Shown here piece after piece: positions 50,601-60,975 of a stretch of DNA of 64,000 bases (its first letter is position 1; every line of letters begins with the position of its first letter). The stretch spans positions 3,286,001 to 3,350,000 of the forward strand of contig NZ_CP088294.1 in NCBI RefSeq assembly GCF_024666525.1, given 5' to 3'. The position numbers were made by a program, and so were the translations under genes. The notes beneath the pieces were generated by a model, which was not told where the DNA came from, did no database searches, and worked only from the letters and a program-made list of their open reading frames with translations. Source of the DNA: Pseudomonas sp. J452 (GTDB taxonomy: Bacteria; Pseudomonadota; Gammaproteobacteria; Pseudomonadales; Pseudomonadaceae).

Positions 50601-52670
50601 ATGGCTGACTTACTGAGTATTGGCCTGTCCGGGCTCTCGGCGAACAAGACTTCGCTGGCGGTCACCGGCCACAACATCACCAACGTCAATACGCCCGGGT
50701 TTTCCCGGCAGGACACCATCCAGGCCACGCGCGTCCCGCAGTTCAGTGGGGTGGGCTACATCGGTTCGGGTACCACGCTGGTCGACGTGCGGCGTATCTA
50801 CAACGAGTTCCTCACCACCCAGGTGCGCACCAGCACGGCACTGAACAGCGATGTGAGTGCCTACCTGAGCCAGATCAACCAGCTCGATTCGCTGCTGGCC
50901 GGCAGCACCACTGGCATCACGCCGGGGCTGCAGAGGGTCTTCGCCGCACTGCAGACCGCGGCGGAAGACCCAGCCAACATCCCGGCGCGGCAGTTGGTAC
51001 TGTCCGAGTCCGAAGGCCTGGCCAAGCGTTTCAACACGATCTACGACCGCCTGTATGAGCAGAACGCGTTCATCAACAAACAGCTTGAGGCGGTGACCGA
51101 TCAGGTCAACCAGCTGGCCACCTCGATTGCCGGCTACAACGATGCCATCGCCGTCGCAGGCGCCAATGGCCAGCAGCCGAATGACCTGCTGGATGCCCGC
51201 GAAGAGGCGGTGCGCCAGCTGTCCGAGTTCATCGGCGTCACCGTGGTGCCGCAGGATGACAATACCTACAACCTGTTCATCGGCTCCGGCCAACCGCTGG
51301 TGGTGGGTTCCACGGCTGCGCAGCTGGCCGTGGTGCAAGGGCAGGCGGACCCTCTGCGCAGCGAAGTCGAGTTCGTCAGTGGCAACTCGCGCCAGGGCAT
51401 CACCTCGTTGATCACCGGTGGTGAAATGGGTGGGCTGATTCGCTACCGCGAAGACGTGCTCGACGAGACTCTGAACTCGGTGGGGCGCCTGGCGCTGTCG
51501 GTTGCCGACCAGATCAATACCCAGCTGGGGCAGGGGCTCGATCTCAAGGGCAACTTTGGCGAGCCGCTGTTTCGCGATATCAATGACCCGACCCTGTTGA
51601 CCCAGCGCAGCCTGGCGCGGGTTGGCAACAGCGATGGCACGGCCAACCTGAACGTGTTTATCGAGGACACCACGACGCTGACCACCAGCGATTATGAAGT
51701 GGAGTTCACCAGTGCCACCGAGTACACGGTACGGCGCATCTCCGATGGTCAGATGGTTTCTGCCCTGTATGACGACGATGCCGATCCGGATACTCCGCTG
51801 GTGGCGGCACCGGCGCCCTATGACATCACCAGTGCCACGCCGTTGATCTTCGATGGCTTCTCGATGAATGTGGCAGCCGGCACCTTCGCGGCCGGTGATC
51901 GCTTTCGCATCATGCCGACCCGCAACGAAGGCAGCTACATTCGCTCCGACCTGACCAACCCCCAGGAATTGGCGTTCGCCTCGCCGCTGAAGGCGGAAAC
52001 CAGCCCGGCCAATATCGGCAATGGCACCATCACCCAGCCCAGCCTGATCACCCAAATCGATATCTATGATCCGGTGGCCCAGGCCGCCCTGGAAAACAGC
52101 CTGCGTACCGCGCCGCCGCTGCGTATCGTGTTCACCTCGGCGACCGATTATGAAGTCTATGACTCTGCAGGACCACTGGTCCCACCCGTGACCAACACCA
52201 TCGTGCCGGGGCAGAACAACACCCAGCAGATTACCGCCGGTATCGCGCCGGATGACTTCACTTTCGAGTTCACCATCAGCGGTCGTCCGGAGACGGGTGA
52301 CAACTTCACCATCTCGTTCAACACCAATGGCGTATCCGACAACCGCAATGCGCTGAAACTGGCGGATCTGCAGAACAAGACGACCGTCGGTATCGATCCG
52401 AACTTCCCCAACACCACCGGTACGAGTTTTACTGATACCTATGGTGATCTGGTCGAACGGGTCGGCACCCTGACCAGCCAGGCGCGGGTCGATGGTGAGG
52501 CGACTAGCTCGATCCTCAAGCAGGCGACCGACAACCGCGATTCGGTATCGGCGGTGAACCTGGATGAAGAGGCAGCCAAGCTGATTCAATTCGAACAGTA
52601 CTACCAGGCTTCGGCGCAGATCATTCAAGTTGCGCGATCCTTGTTCGATACCCTTATCAACACCTTCTAA
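50601..52670 (+). CDS. flgK: Hook-filament junction protein FlgK (HAP1)
   Basis: This 689-residue protein joins hook and filament. The N-terminus (LLSIGLSGLSANKTSLAVTG, NITNVNTPGFSRQD) and C-terminus (NLDEEAAKLIQFEQYYQASA, QIIQVARSLFDTLINTF) are conserved D0/D1 helices. The middle contains two modules of the type FTSATEYTV and FTSATDYEVYD (near residues 370 and 510), each followed by a G-D-x-F strand. The same module type occurs in FlgL. It is a FlgN client and is longer than the 553-residue Salmonella protein. Confidence 0.96.
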   Translation: MADLLSIGLSGLSANKTSLAVTGHNITNVNTPGFSRQDTIQATRVPQFSGVGYIGSGTTLVDVRRIYNEFLTTQVRTSTALNSDVSAYLSQINQLDSLLAGSTTGITPGLQRVFAALQTAAEDPANIPARQLVLSESEGLAKRFNTIYDRLYEQNAFINKQLEAVTDQVNQLATSIAGYNDAIAVAGANGQQPNDLLDAREEAVRQLSEFIGVTVVPQDDNTYNLFIGSGQPLVVGSTAAQLAVVQGQADPLRSEVEFVSGNSRQGITSLITGGEMGGLIRYREDVLDETLNSVGRLALSVADQINTQLGQGLDLKGNFGEPLFRDINDPTLLTQRSLARVGNSDGTANLNVFIEDTTTLTTSDYEVEFTSATEYTVRRISDGQMVSALYDDDADPDTPLVAAPAPYDITSATPLIFDGFSMNVAAGTFAAGDRFRIMPTRNEGSYIRSDLTNPQELAFASPLKAETSPANIGNGTITQPSLITQIDIYDPVAQAALENSLRTAPPLRIVFTSATDYEVYDSAGPLVPPVTNTIVPGQNNTQQITAGIAPDDFTFEFTISGRPETGDNFTISFNTNGVSDNRNALKLADLQNKTTVGIDPNFPNTTGTSFTDTYGDLVERVGTLTSQARVDGEATSSILKQATDNRDSVSAVNLDEEAAKLIQFEQYYQASAQIIQVARSLFDTLINTF

Positions 52671-52691
52671 AGCCGGACAGCCACCATGGTC

Positions 52692-54374
52692 ATGCGTATC
52701 TCTTCCATCCAGGCTTTCAATAACGGTGTCAGCGGCATTGGTCGCAACTATTCCAATGTCATCCGCACTCAGGAGCAGATCAGCAGCGGCAAGCGCATCC
52801 TGACTCCGGCGGACGACCCGGTGGCTTCGGTGCGCCTGTTGCAGTTGCAGCAGCAACAGTCGTTGCTCGGGCAGTACAAGGAAAACCTGACCGCCGCCAA
52901 GAACAGCCTGACCCAGGAAGAGACCACGCTCAACTCGGTCAATACGGTGCTGCAGCGTATCCGCGAGCTGGCCGTGCAGGCCGGTGGCGGCGCGCTGTCT
53001 GCCGATGACCGCAAATCGATCGCCAAGGAACTGGAAGAGCGCGAGGGTGAACTGCTCAACCTGATGAACAGCCGTGATGCCCGGGGTGAGTACCTGTTTG
53101 CCGGTTTCCTCGGCAAGACCGAGCCTTTCGTGCGCAATCCGGATGGCACCTACTCGTATTTCGGTGACGAAGGCCAGCGCAGCCTGCAGGTGGCCAGTTC
53201 GACCACAGTGGCGATCAACGACAACGGCAAGCGCCTGTTCGAGGATGTGACCAACGCCAACCGTGTGTTGAATACCGGTGGCATCGACAATGCCGCTCTG
53301 GCGGGCCAGGTGCCGCCATTGCCGGCGACGACCATTCCGCCGGTAGCCAGTGCCGATCAGCGCGTCTTCATGTCGACGGGGCTGGTTAATGATAACGATG
53401 CCTTCAACAGCACCTTCCGGGCGGGCGAGCCTTATTCCCTGGCCTTTGTCAGCGGTAGCGAGTTCCGTATCTATGATGCCGCCGGGGCGGATGTGACCTC
53501 GGAGATTACCGGTGGTGGGGTGATCGACCCGTTGGCCAATGGCGGCAACGTGATCAACTTCCGTGGCATGCGCTTCCAACTGGACGTGGTGCTGCAGGAG
53601 GGCGATAACGAACAGGATCTGGATAACCTCCTGGCGGATATTCAGCCGCCCGCCGTGGCAGGCTCTCCGGGCATCGGTACGCACAGTTTCACCTTGGAGT
53701 CGGCGCCCACCGAGTTCGCTGTGACACGCGCCTCGACCAACCCGTCGACGGCCGTGATCAGCGGCGGCACCATCACCGACCAGACCGTCTTCAACTCGCA
53801 GTTCCCGACCTCGGGCGTGGTGTTGCGCTTTACCAACGCAACAGACTATGACGTGTATGCCCAGCCAGTCGGGCCGAGCAGCGTGCCGATTATTACTGGC
53901 GCCAGTGCACCACCCGCACCGTCCACTTTTACCGTCCTGGGTGTGGACTTCAATCTGAGCGCACCTGCTGCTGCCGGTGATGAGTTCGGTGTGAAGCCGC
54001 AGTTCCAGGAGCAGCGCAGCATCCTCAACAGCATTTCGCGCCTGCGCCAGGCGCTGGAGTCGTCACCGACCACCACGGTTGGCAACCTGGCGATTCGCGA
54101 CGAAGTGGCCATTGCCTTGACCAACCTGGACAACGGCATCGGCCAGGTCCTGGAAGTGCAGACCGAGATCGGCGCCCGCCTGAATCTGGTTGACTCCACC
54201 GAGGTCGACAATGAAGACGTCACCCTGGTCAACAAGGCGGTCCAGGCCGAGCTGAGCGAGTTGGACTATGCCGAGGCGCTGTCCCGGCTGTCCTTCCAGA
54301 CCGTGATTCTGGAAGCCGCACAGCAAAGCTATGTGAAGATCGCCGGGCTCAACCTGTTCAGTCAGTTGCGCTGA
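52692..54374 (+). CDS. flgL: Hook-filament junction protein FlgL (HAP3)
   Basis: This 560-residue protein has conserved ends: MRISSIQAFNNGVSGIGRNY and EQISSGKRILTPADDPVASV at the N-terminus, and LDYAEALSRLSFQTVILEAA with QQSYVKIAGLNLFSQLR at the C-terminus. It is much longer than Salmonella FlgL (317) because of two inserted modules in the middle (near residues 240 and 375, with FVSGSEFRIYD and FTNATDYDVYA) that resemble those in FlgK. The start is ATG 52692, giving the family MRIS beginning; ATG 52686 is the alternative. It is the last gene of the flgF-L transcript. Confidence 0.95.
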   Translation: MRISSIQAFNNGVSGIGRNYSNVIRTQEQISSGKRILTPADDPVASVRLLQLQQQQSLLGQYKENLTAAKNSLTQEETTLNSVNTVLQRIRELAVQAGGGALSADDRKSIAKELEEREGELLNLMNSRDARGEYLFAGFLGKTEPFVRNPDGTYSYFGDEGQRSLQVASSTTVAINDNGKRLFEDVTNANRVLNTGGIDNAALAGQVPPLPATTIPPVASADQRVFMSTGLVNDNDAFNSTFRAGEPYSLAFVSGSEFRIYDAAGADVTSEITGGGVIDPLANGGNVINFRGMRFQLDVVLQEGDNEQDLDNLLADIQPPAVAGSPGIGTHSFTLESAPTEFAVTRASTNPSTAVISGGTITDQTVFNSQFPTSGVVLRFTNATDYDVYAQPVGPSSVPIITGASAPPAPSTFTVLGVDFNLSAPAAAGDEFGVKPQFQEQRSILNSISRLRQALESSPTTTVGNLAIRDEVAIALTNLDNGIGQVLEVQTEIGARLNLVDSTEVDNEDVTLVNKAVQAELSELDYAEALSRLSFQTVILEAAQQSYVKIAGLNLFSQLR

Positions 54375-54398
54375 TCGCTCTCTGCAAACGCATGGCCG

Positions 54399-54440
54399 TT
54401 ATCGTCTTGCCTGGCCCTCGGGCAGGCCCGGCGATTTTTC
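54399..54440 (+). terminator. Terminator after flgL
   Basis: A bulged stem GCCTGGCCC / GGGCAGGC inside an outer ATCG / CGAT pairing (54401-54435) is followed by TTTTTC. It separates the flg transcript from the glycosylation genes. Confidence 0.65.
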
Positions 54441-54449
54441 CGTTTCTTC

Positions 54450-54465
54450 TGGCGTGTTAATTGCT
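54450..54465 (+). promoter_or_regulatory. RpoN-type promoter of the glycosylation operon
   Basis: TGGCGTGTTAATTGCT has GG and GC 10 bases apart and fits TGGCNYG-N4-TTGCT almost as well as the flgF promoter. It lies just after the flgL terminator and 40 bp before the transferase start. Confidence 0.72.
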
Positions 54466-54505
54466 AACTTGCTCAGACGATGCTGAAAAATTGACGGAAG
54501 CAGGC

Positions 54506-57325
54506 ATGGCAGTTGATACCGAGTGGCTGGTTGAGTTCTTCCGCGGGCAGGCGCGCCTGGGCTTTGACGAGGGTGATTACACGCGCACGCGCAACAGTTG
54601 CCGCGAGGTGCTGGAGTATGTGCCGGAAGACGCCCCCTCTTGGGCGCTGCTGGGCGAGGCGGCCCTGGCCAGTCGTGATCCTGTCACGGCACTGCGGGCG
54701 TTTGACCATCTGGTCGATCTCGAGCCCGACAATCCCGAACATGCGATGAAGCTTGGTCAGGCTTGCCTGCAGGCGCAGGACTGGCCGGCTGCTGTTACCG
54801 CCTTCAATCAGGTTCTCAAACTGCAGCCCGAGCATGCCGGGGCGAACGAAGCGCTGGCGCTGATTGCGCAACTGCAAGAACGCCTGAATATCCTCGGACA
54901 ACTGCCGGCGAATCAGCCGGGGCGCAATGATCCCTGTCCCTGTGGTAGCGGCCTGAAATACAAGAAGTGCTGCCTGGAAAAAAGCTCGCAAACCCTGATT
55001 CTGCAGCGCTTCGAGCAGGCGTTCGCCGCCGAAGAGTGGCAGCAGGTGGTGTCCCTGGGCGAAGAGTTGCGCGGCACCTCGCCGCAGACCCGTCGGGCCA
55101 CGGCCCTGGCCCGTTACCAGTTGAGCCAGCGCGAGCCGGCCTATCCGCTGGTCAAGGCGGCTTACCGCGAATGGCCGGATGATCTGGAGCTGCGCGCGGC
55201 GTTGGCCGATCTCGAGCTCGATCATGATGTGGCGAAGGCAAAACGCTTGGCCGAGGCTACTCTGGCGGCCGATCCACGGCAGTGGCGGGCCAGCCTGGTG
55301 TTGGCTGCCGTGCATTCCCGTCAGGGTTCGCCTGCACAGTCCGAAAAGACTTTGCGCGAACTGTTGCAGCACAACCCGGATTGCACCTTGGCCTGGCAGC
55401 GTTTGAGCAACTTCCTGCGCAAGAACCAGCGTCTCGATGATGATCTGGAAACCATGGGTGAGTGGACCGAGCGCTGTCCGGACAACGCGGATGCCTGGTG
55501 CCATCGCGGCATGTCGGCGGTGATGATGCAGCAGTTCAAGGCCGGGCGTGAGTACCTGGATCGGGCGCTGCTGCTGGAGCCGGATCATCATGAAGCGCTG
55601 TGCTGGATCGGTCAGTCCTATCAGCAGGAGCAAGACCCGCACAAGGCTCTGGAATACCTGATGCGTGGCTTGCAGCTCAAGCCCGATTATCAAGCGGGCT
55701 GGAACATGCTCGGCGGGGTGTACCAGTCGGTTGGGCGCCAGCATGAGTCGGAGGGTTGCTTCATGCGCGCCCTGGCCATTTCGCCGTTACAGGCCCTGGC
55801 CTGGAACAACCTGGCCAATACCTACCTGGACTGGCGCGCGCTGGAGGAAGCCGAGAAGGTCATGCACGTGGCGCTGGAACTCAATCCCGGCGATCCCAGC
55901 CTGTGGAACAACCTGGGCAACATTCTCAGTTCCGACAAGCGTCTGAAGGAAGCCCTGGTCGCCTATCGTAAGACCCAGGAGCTGATGCCGGGCTATGAGC
56001 CGGTACTGATCAATCTGGCAGGTGTCGAATCGCATTTCGGCAACCTCGACCGTGCCATCGCCCTGTTGCGCCAGGTGCTCGACTTGCCGGGGGCGCGCAC
56101 CAATCTGCTGTTCTTCGCCAACTACCATCCGGACTGGAGTGGCGAGCAGGTGTATGCGCTGTACCGCGAGGTCACTAGCCGCTATCCGGCCCGACAGTAT
56201 TTCCACTACGACAACCCGCGTACCACGAAGCGCCGCCTGCGTATCGGCTATGTATCGCCAGATTTCCGTCACCACGTCTGTGCGATTTTCATCGAGCCGC
56301 TGCTCAGCCATCACGATCACGAGCAGGTCGAGGTGTTCGCTTACTCGCTGGTGCGCCGTGAAGATGCGATGACCGAACGTTTCATCGGCCATGTCGACCA
56401 CTGGCGCCACTGCGTCGGGCTGAGTGACCAGGCGATCGCCGAGCGCATACGTGAGGACGGCATCGATATTCTCGTCGACCTGGCCGGGCATACCGGCAAC
56501 AGTCGCCTGCAGGTGTTTGCTCTGAAACCGGCGCCGGTACAGATCAGCTGGTGGATGGGCTTCGCCTTCGGCACGGGCCTGGAGCAGGTGGACTACTTCC
56601 TCGCCGACGAGCAGATGCTGCCGGTTGGCTGCGAATCATCCTTCGCCGAAAGCCTCTGGCGCATGCCAGCGCCCGCCGTGGCCTATGTGCCGCCGGAGCG
56701 CATGCAGGTCGAGATCAGCGCGTTACCGGCGCTGAGCAACGGCTATATCACCTTCGGCAGTCTGACTCGCCCGGTGCGCCTGAACTATAAGGTCATCGAG
56801 GTCTGGTCCGTGTTGCTCAAGCGCGTGCCGAACTCGCGCTTGCTGCTCGACAGCAGTGCCTTTACGGACGAAAGTTTGCGCGAGCATTACTTCGCCCTGT
56901 TTGCTCAGCAAGGTATCGCCGCCGAGCGCCTGCTGATCGGCTATACCTCGCCCGCCACTGAGGCGCTGGCGCAGATGGATATCGCCCTGGACTGCTTCCC
57001 GCACAACTCCGGCACCACCTTGTATGAAAGCCTGTACATGGGCCTGCCGGTGGTCAGCCTGCGTGATCGCCCTTCCATGGGTCGCGTCGGCGCGCTGATT
57101 CTGCATGGTATGGGGCGTGACGAGTGGATTGCCGACACGGTGCAGGAGTACCTCGACAAACTGGTGGCGCTGGCCAACGATGTGCCGGCGCTGGCGAAGA
57201 TCCGCGCCGGGCTGCGTGATGAGATGCTGGCCTCTAAACTCTGCGATGCGGTGGATTTCACCCGGCGCATGGAGGAAACCTACCGGCAGATGTGGCAACG
57301 CTATTGCGAACAAGGAGAACAATAA
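54506..57325 (+). CDS. TPR / SEC-C / OGT-like protein glycosyltransferase
   Basis: This 939-residue cytoplasmic protein has TPR repeats at about 15-130 and 280-530. Between them, near 138-156, is a SEC-C zinc motif ([18 protein letters not shown]). The C-terminal half is a glycosyltransferase-41 (OGT/SPINDLY-like) domain with [20 protein letters not shown] near 576 and [20 protein letters not shown] near 832. Such enzymes attach sugars to Ser/Thr of cytoplasmic proteins; between flgL and fliC the expected substrate is flagellin. The start is ATG 54506, with GGAAG upstream. Its stop overlaps the next start (TAATG). Confidence 0.88.
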   Translation: MAVDTEWLVEFFRGQARLGFDEGDYTRTRNSCREVLEYVPEDAPSWALLGEAALASRDPVTALRAFDHLVDLEPDNPEHAMKLGQACLQAQDWPAAVTAFNQVLKLQPEHAGANEALALIAQLQERLNILGQLPANQPGRNDPCPCGSGLKYKKCCLEKSSQTLILQRFEQAFAAEEWQQVVSLGEELRGTSPQTRRATALARYQLSQREPAYPLVKAAYREWPDDLELRAALADLELDHDVAKAKRLAEATLAADPRQWRASLVLAAVHSRQGSPAQSEKTLRELLQHNPDCTLAWQRLSNFLRKNQRLDDDLETMGEWTERCPDNADAWCHRGMSAVMMQQFKAGREYLDRALLLEPDHHEALCWIGQSYQQEQDPHKALEYLMRGLQLKPDYQAGWNMLGGVYQSVGRQHESEGCFMRALAISPLQALAWNNLANTYLDWRALEEAEKVMHVALELNPGDPSLWNNLGNILSSDKRLKEALVAYRKTQELMPGYEPVLINLAGVESHFGNLDRAIALLRQVLDLPGARTNLLFFANYHPDWSGEQVYALYREVTSRYPARQYFHYDNPRTTKRRLRIGYVSPDFRHHVCAIFIEPLLSHHDHEQVEVFAYSLVRREDAMTERFIGHVDHWRHCVGLSDQAIAERIREDGIDILVDLAGHTGNSRLQVFALKPAPVQISWWMGFAFGTGLEQVDYFLADEQMLPVGCESSFAESLWRMPAPAVAYVPPERMQVEISALPALSNGYITFGSLTRPVRLNYKVIEVWSVLLKRVPNSRLLLDSSAFTDESLREHYFALFAQQGIAAERLLIGYTSPATEALAQMDIALDCFPHNSGTTLYESLYMGLPVVSLRDRPSMGRVGALILHGMGRDEWIADTVQEYLDKLVALANDVPALAKIRAGLRDEMLASKLCDAVDFTRRMEETYRQMWQRYCEQGEQ

Positions 57326-58098
57326 TGAAAGCGGTGATTCTGGCCGGTGGCCTCGGGACGCGGATCAGCGAGGAATCGCACCTCAAGCCCAAGCCGATGA
57401 TCGAGATCGGTGGCAAACCGATCCTCTGGCACATCATGAAGCAGTACTCGGCCCACGGTATCCAGGACTTCGTCATCTGCCTGGGCTACAAGGGCTATGC
57501 GATCAAGGACTTCTTTGCCAACTACTTCCTGCACACCTCGGATGTCACTTTCGACATGCGCAGCAACCAGATGGAAGTGCACCAGAACTACAGCGAGCCA
57601 TGGCGGGTGACCCTGGTGGACACCGGTGAGGAAACCATGACCGGTGGCCGCTTGCGCCGCGTCGGGCGTTTTCTGGAAGAGGATGAGGCGTTCTGTTTCA
57701 CCTATGGCGATGGTGTTTCCGACCTCAATATCAGTGCCCTGGTGGCCTTTCACAAAGAGCATGGCAAATTTGCCACCGTCACCGCGGTGCAGCCGCCGGG
57801 GCGTTACGGTGCGCTGGCGCGCGAAGGTGACCAGGTCACCGGTTTTGTTGAGAAGCCACGTGGCGATGGCGGCTGGATCAATGGCGGCTTCTTCGTTCTG
57901 TCGCCCAAGGTGCTGCCCTATATCGACAAGGATACGACTACCTGGGAAGCCGAGCCGTTGGATCAGCTCGCCAGCGAAGGCCAACTGATGGCCTATCAGC
58001 ACGAAGGCTTCTGGCACCCGATGGACACCCTGCGCGACAAGAACTACCTCGAGCAACTGTGGCAGAGCGGGGAGGCGCCGTGGAAGCAGTGGAACTGA
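57325..58098 (+). CDS. rfbF: Glucose-1-phosphate cytidylyltransferase
   Basis: This 257-residue nucleotidyltransferase makes CDP-glucose from CTP and glucose-1-phosphate. The N-terminal [20 protein letters not shown] is the nucleotide-binding signature. RfbF-specific segments are [30 protein letters not shown] near 108 and [18 protein letters not shown] at the end. Length agrees with Salmonella RfbF. AAGGAG precedes the ATG, which overlaps the stop of the transferase gene by one base. It supplies the first step of the CDP-sugar pathway encoded by the next genes. Confidence 0.95.
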   Translation: MKAVILAGGLGTRISEESHLKPKPMIEIGGKPILWHIMKQYSAHGIQDFVICLGYKGYAIKDFFANYFLHTSDVTFDMRSNQMEVHQNYSEPWRVTLVDTGEETMTGGRLRRVGRFLEEDEAFCFTYGDGVSDLNISALVAFHKEHGKFATVTAVQPPGRYGALAREGDQVTGFVEKPRGDGGWINGGFFVLSPKVLPYIDKDTTTWEAEPLDQLASEGQLMAYQHEGFWHPMDTLRDKNYLEQLWQSGEAPWKQWN

Positions 58099-59162
58099 GC
58101 CAGGCCTTCTGGCAGGGCAAGCGCGTTCTGCTGACCGGTCATACCGGCTTCAAGGGTGGCTGGCTGGCGCTCTGGTTGCAAAGCTGGGGCGCCAAGGTCA
58201 GTGGTTTCGCCCTGGCGCCGTCGACCCAGCCGAGCCTATTCGAGCTGGCGCGGGTGGGTGAGGGCATCGACAGCCATATCGGCGACTTGCGCGATCTGGC
58301 CGAACTGCAACGGGTGATGGCTGAAGTGCGCCCCGAGATCATCCTGCACCTGGCGGCGCAGCCGCTGGTGCGCGAGGGTTATCGCGATCCGCTGGGTACC
58401 TACGCCAGCAACGTCATGGGCACCCTGCATCTGCTCGAAGCCATGCGCCAGGTCGGCGGTGTGCGCGCCTGTGTGGTGGTCACCACCGACAAGGTCTACG
58501 CCAATCACGAGTGGGCCTGGCCCTATCGGGAAAACGAGGCCCTGGGTGGCCATGATCCCTACAGCAGCAGCAAGGCCTGTTGCGAGCTGGTGGCGCAGTC
58601 TTTTGCCGCCTCCTATTTCCCGGTGGCGCGTCACGCCGAGCACGGCCTGGCCATGGCCACCGCGCGCGCCGGCAATGTGTTGGGCGGTGGTGATTTCGCT
58701 GCCGATCGCCTGGTGCCGGATGTGCTGGCAGCCTGGTCGCGTGGCGAGCCGGTGACCCTGCGTTACCCGCAGGCCGTGCGCCCCTGGCAGCATGCCCTTG
58801 AGCCACTGACGGGCTATCTGCAATTGGCCCAGGGCCTGTATGAGCAGGGCCCGGCCGTGGCCGGTGCGTGGAACTTCGGCCCGGCCGATGCCGATACCTG
58901 CAATGTCGGCGACGTGGTCGGACGCATGGCGGCGCGCTGGCCGCAGGCACCGGGCCTGATTATCGAACAGAGTGAACTGCACGAGGCCGGCCTGCTGCGC
59001 CTGGACAGTAGCCGTGCCCGCCAGTTGTTGGGCTGGCTGCCACGCTGGTCGCTGGATGACTGCCTGCAGCAGACCCTTGACTGGCACCAGGCCTGGCAGC
59101 GCGGCGAAGACATGCGCGCGGTGAGCCTGGCGCAGCTGGCCGGCTACTGGGGGGCGGCATGA
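58080..59162 (+). CDS. rfbG: CDP-glucose 4,6-dehydratase
   Basis: This 360-residue SDR enzyme converts CDP-glucose to CDP-4-keto-6-deoxyglucose. It has the NAD motif [15 protein letters not shown] near residue 20, the RfbG-type [20 protein letters not shown], the catalytic Y-x-x-x-K as YSSSK, and [18 protein letters not shown]. The start is GTG 58080, with GGAGG 5 nt upstream, inside the end of rfbF (19-bp overlap). The next gene overlaps its stop (ATGA). Tight coupling shows that these genes are made together. Confidence 0.94.
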   Translation: MEAVELSQAFWQGKRVLLTGHTGFKGGWLALWLQSWGAKVSGFALAPSTQPSLFELARVGEGIDSHIGDLRDLAELQRVMAEVRPEIILHLAAQPLVREGYRDPLGTYASNVMGTLHLLEAMRQVGGVRACVVVTTDKVYANHEWAWPYRENEALGGHDPYSSSKACCELVAQSFAASYFPVARHAEHGLAMATARAGNVLGGGDFAADRLVPDVLAAWSRGEPVTLRYPQAVRPWQHALEPLTGYLQLAQGLYEQGPAVAGAWNFGPADADTCNVGDVVGRMAARWPQAPGLIIEQSELHEAGLLRLDSSRARQLLGWLPRWSLDDCLQQTLDWHQAWQRGEDMRAVSLAQLAGYWGAA

Positions 59163-59719
59163 GCGATTTGCACCTGCGTGAGCTGCCGCTGGCCGGGCTG
59201 TTCAGCCTGCAGCACAAGGTGCACGAGGACGAGCGCGGGCGTTTCGCTCGGCTGTTCTGCGAGGGCAGCCTGCAGGCCTTCGGCCAGCCGCTGCATATCC
59301 GCCAGATCAACCACTCGCGCACCGCTCAGCGTGGCACGGTGCGCGGGCTGCATTTCCAGTATCCGCCGCAGGCCGAAAGCAAGCTGATCACCTGCCTGCG
59401 TGGGGCGGTGTGGGATGTGGCGGTGGATGTGCGCCAGGGCTCGCCGACTTTTCTCTGCTGGCACGCCGAGCGCCTGGAGGCGGGCGATGGTCGCAGCTTG
59501 CTGCTGCCCGCCGGATTCGCCCATGGCTTCCAGGCTCTCAGCGATGATGCCGAACTGCTCTACCTGCACAGTGCCGATTACACCCCGGGCTACGAGGGGG
59601 GCTTGTCCGTCAGTGATCCGCGCCTGGCCATCGACTGGCCGCTGCCAGTGCAGGGCCTGTCGGCGCGCGATGCCGGCCATCCCTTGCTGGGCGAAGATTT
59701 CCAAGGAGTACGTCTATGA
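59159..59719 (+). CDS. dTDP-4-dehydrorhamnose 3,5-epimerase-like sugar epimerase
   Basis: This 186-residue cupin-fold protein belongs to the RmlC family. It carries HKVHEDERGRFARLFCEGSL, the catalytic His region GTVRGLHFQYPP and FAHGFQALSDDAELLYL. Here it follows CDP-glucose 4,6-dehydratase, so the substrate is likely a CDP-linked 4-keto sugar and it may act at C3, C5 or both. Active-site Tyr in the late segment (SADYTPGYEGG) is present. The start overlaps the rfbG stop by 4 bp and its end overlaps the methyltransferase start by 4 bp. Confidence 0.85.
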   Translation: MSDLHLRELPLAGLFSLQHKVHEDERGRFARLFCEGSLQAFGQPLHIRQINHSRTAQRGTVRGLHFQYPPQAESKLITCLRGAVWDVAVDVRQGSPTFLCWHAERLEAGDGRSLLLPAGFAHGFQALSDDAELLYLHSADYTPGYEGGLSVSDPRLAIDWPLPVQGLSARDAGHPLLGEDFQGVRL

Positions 59720-60963
59720 ACTGCCGAGGCTGTGGTGCGCACCTGCACCTGCCGTTGATCGACCTGGGCACCGCGCCGCCATCGAACGCCTATGTCACTA
59801 GCGAACAGCTGAACCAGGCCGAGCAGTGGGTGCCGCTGCGGGTGCTGGTGTGTGATGGCTGCTGGCTGGTGCAGACCGAGGACTATCGGGCTGCAGACAG
59901 TCTGTTTGATGCCGATTACGCCTATTTCAGCTCTTTCTCCAGCAGCTGGCTCAAGCATGCCGAGCGCTACGTGGCGCAGATGGTCGAGCGCTTCGGGCTG
60001 ACGGCGCAGAGCCGGGTGGTGGAGATTGCTGCCAACGATGGCTACCTCCTGCAATACGTGGCGCAGCGCGGCATTGCCTGCCTGGGCATCGAGCCCACGG
60101 CCAGCACGGCCAAGGCAGCGCGGGAGAAGGGCCTGGAGATCCGCGAGCTGTTCTTCGGTGAAACCGTGGCGGCGGGTCTGGTCGCGGACGGCTGGAGCGC
60201 CGACCTGATGGCGGCCAATAACGTGCTGGCCCATGTGCCGGACATCAACGACTTCCTCAAGGGCTTCGCCACCCTGCTCAAGGGCGATGGCGTGGCCACG
60301 TTCGAGTTCCCCCATCTGCTGCGGCTGATGGCCGAGGACCAGTTCGACACGCTTTACCACGAGCATTATTCCTACCTCTCGCTGACCGCCGTGCAGAACC
60401 TCTGCGTGCGCAATGGCCTGGCCATCTTCGATGTCGAGGAGTTGCCGACTCACGGTGGGTCGTTGCGTGTTTTCGTGCAGCGGGTAGGCGCTGGCCGCGC
60501 TGTTGCCCCGGCGGTCGCCGAGTTGCTGGCGCGGGAGGAGGCGAGCGGGGTGCGTACCGCGGCGTTCTACGCCAGCCTGGCGCCAGCGGCCGAACGCATC
60601 AAGCACGAGCTATTGCGCTTCCTGCTGCAGGCCAAGGCCGACGGCAAGAAAGTGGTGGGTTACGGCGCCGCAGCCAAGGGCAACACCTTGCTCAATTACG
60701 CTGGCGTGCGTGGCGACTTACTGGCCTGGGTGGCCGATGCCAACCCGCACAAGCAGGGCAAGTTTTTGCCTGGTAGCCGCATTCCGATCGTCGAGCCGGC
60801 GCGTATTGCGACCGAGCAGCCGGACTATGTGCTGGTGCTGCCGTGGAACCTGCTGAGCGAGGTGAGGGAGCAGCAGGCTGTAGTCAGTTCATGGGGTGGC
60901 CGCTTCGTGGTGGCCGTGCCGAAGTTGCGCCAGCTTGATGTTCAGTGCAGCGCTGAGTCTTAA
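59716..60963 (+). CDS. Sugar C-methyltransferase (TylCIII/NovU-like)
   Basis: This 415-residue protein has the three-part layout of nucleotide-sugar C-methyltransferases: an N-terminal zinc-binding domain (CRGCG and CDGC, residues 3-60), a SAM-binding core near 95-200 (VVEIAANDGYLLQYVAQRGI, then NNVLAHVPDINDF) and a C-terminal domain (VVGYGAAAKGNTLLNYAGV near 312). The His/Tyr pair in LYHEHYSYLS is typical. It should add a methyl group to a ring carbon, usually C3, next to a keto group, giving a branched sugar. It is coupled to the epimerase gene by a 4-bp overlap. Confidence 0.88.
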   Translation: MNCRGCGAHLHLPLIDLGTAPPSNAYVTSEQLNQAEQWVPLRVLVCDGCWLVQTEDYRAADSLFDADYAYFSSFSSSWLKHAERYVAQMVERFGLTAQSRVVEIAANDGYLLQYVAQRGIACLGIEPTASTAKAAREKGLEIRELFFGETVAAGLVADGWSADLMAANNVLAHVPDINDFLKGFATLLKGDGVATFEFPHLLRLMAEDQFDTLYHEHYSYLSLTAVQNLCVRNGLAIFDVEELPTHGGSLRVFVQRVGAGRAVAPAVAELLAREEASGVRTAAFYASLAPAAERIKHELLRFLLQAKADGKKVVGYGAAAKGNTLLNYAGVRGDLLAWVADANPHKQGKFLPGSRIPIVEPARIATEQPDYVLVLPWNLLSEVREQQAVVSSWGGRFVVAVPKLRQLDVQCSAES

Positions 60964-60975
60964 GGAGGGGAAGTC

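Noticed and set aside
50610..53684. A 1024-codon open frame on the minus strand across flgK and flgL
   Set aside because: It is antisense to two certain genes and is low-complexity (His, Arg, Gly, Gln-rich) as expected when G+C-rich third positions remove stops on the other strand. No ribosome site or domain.
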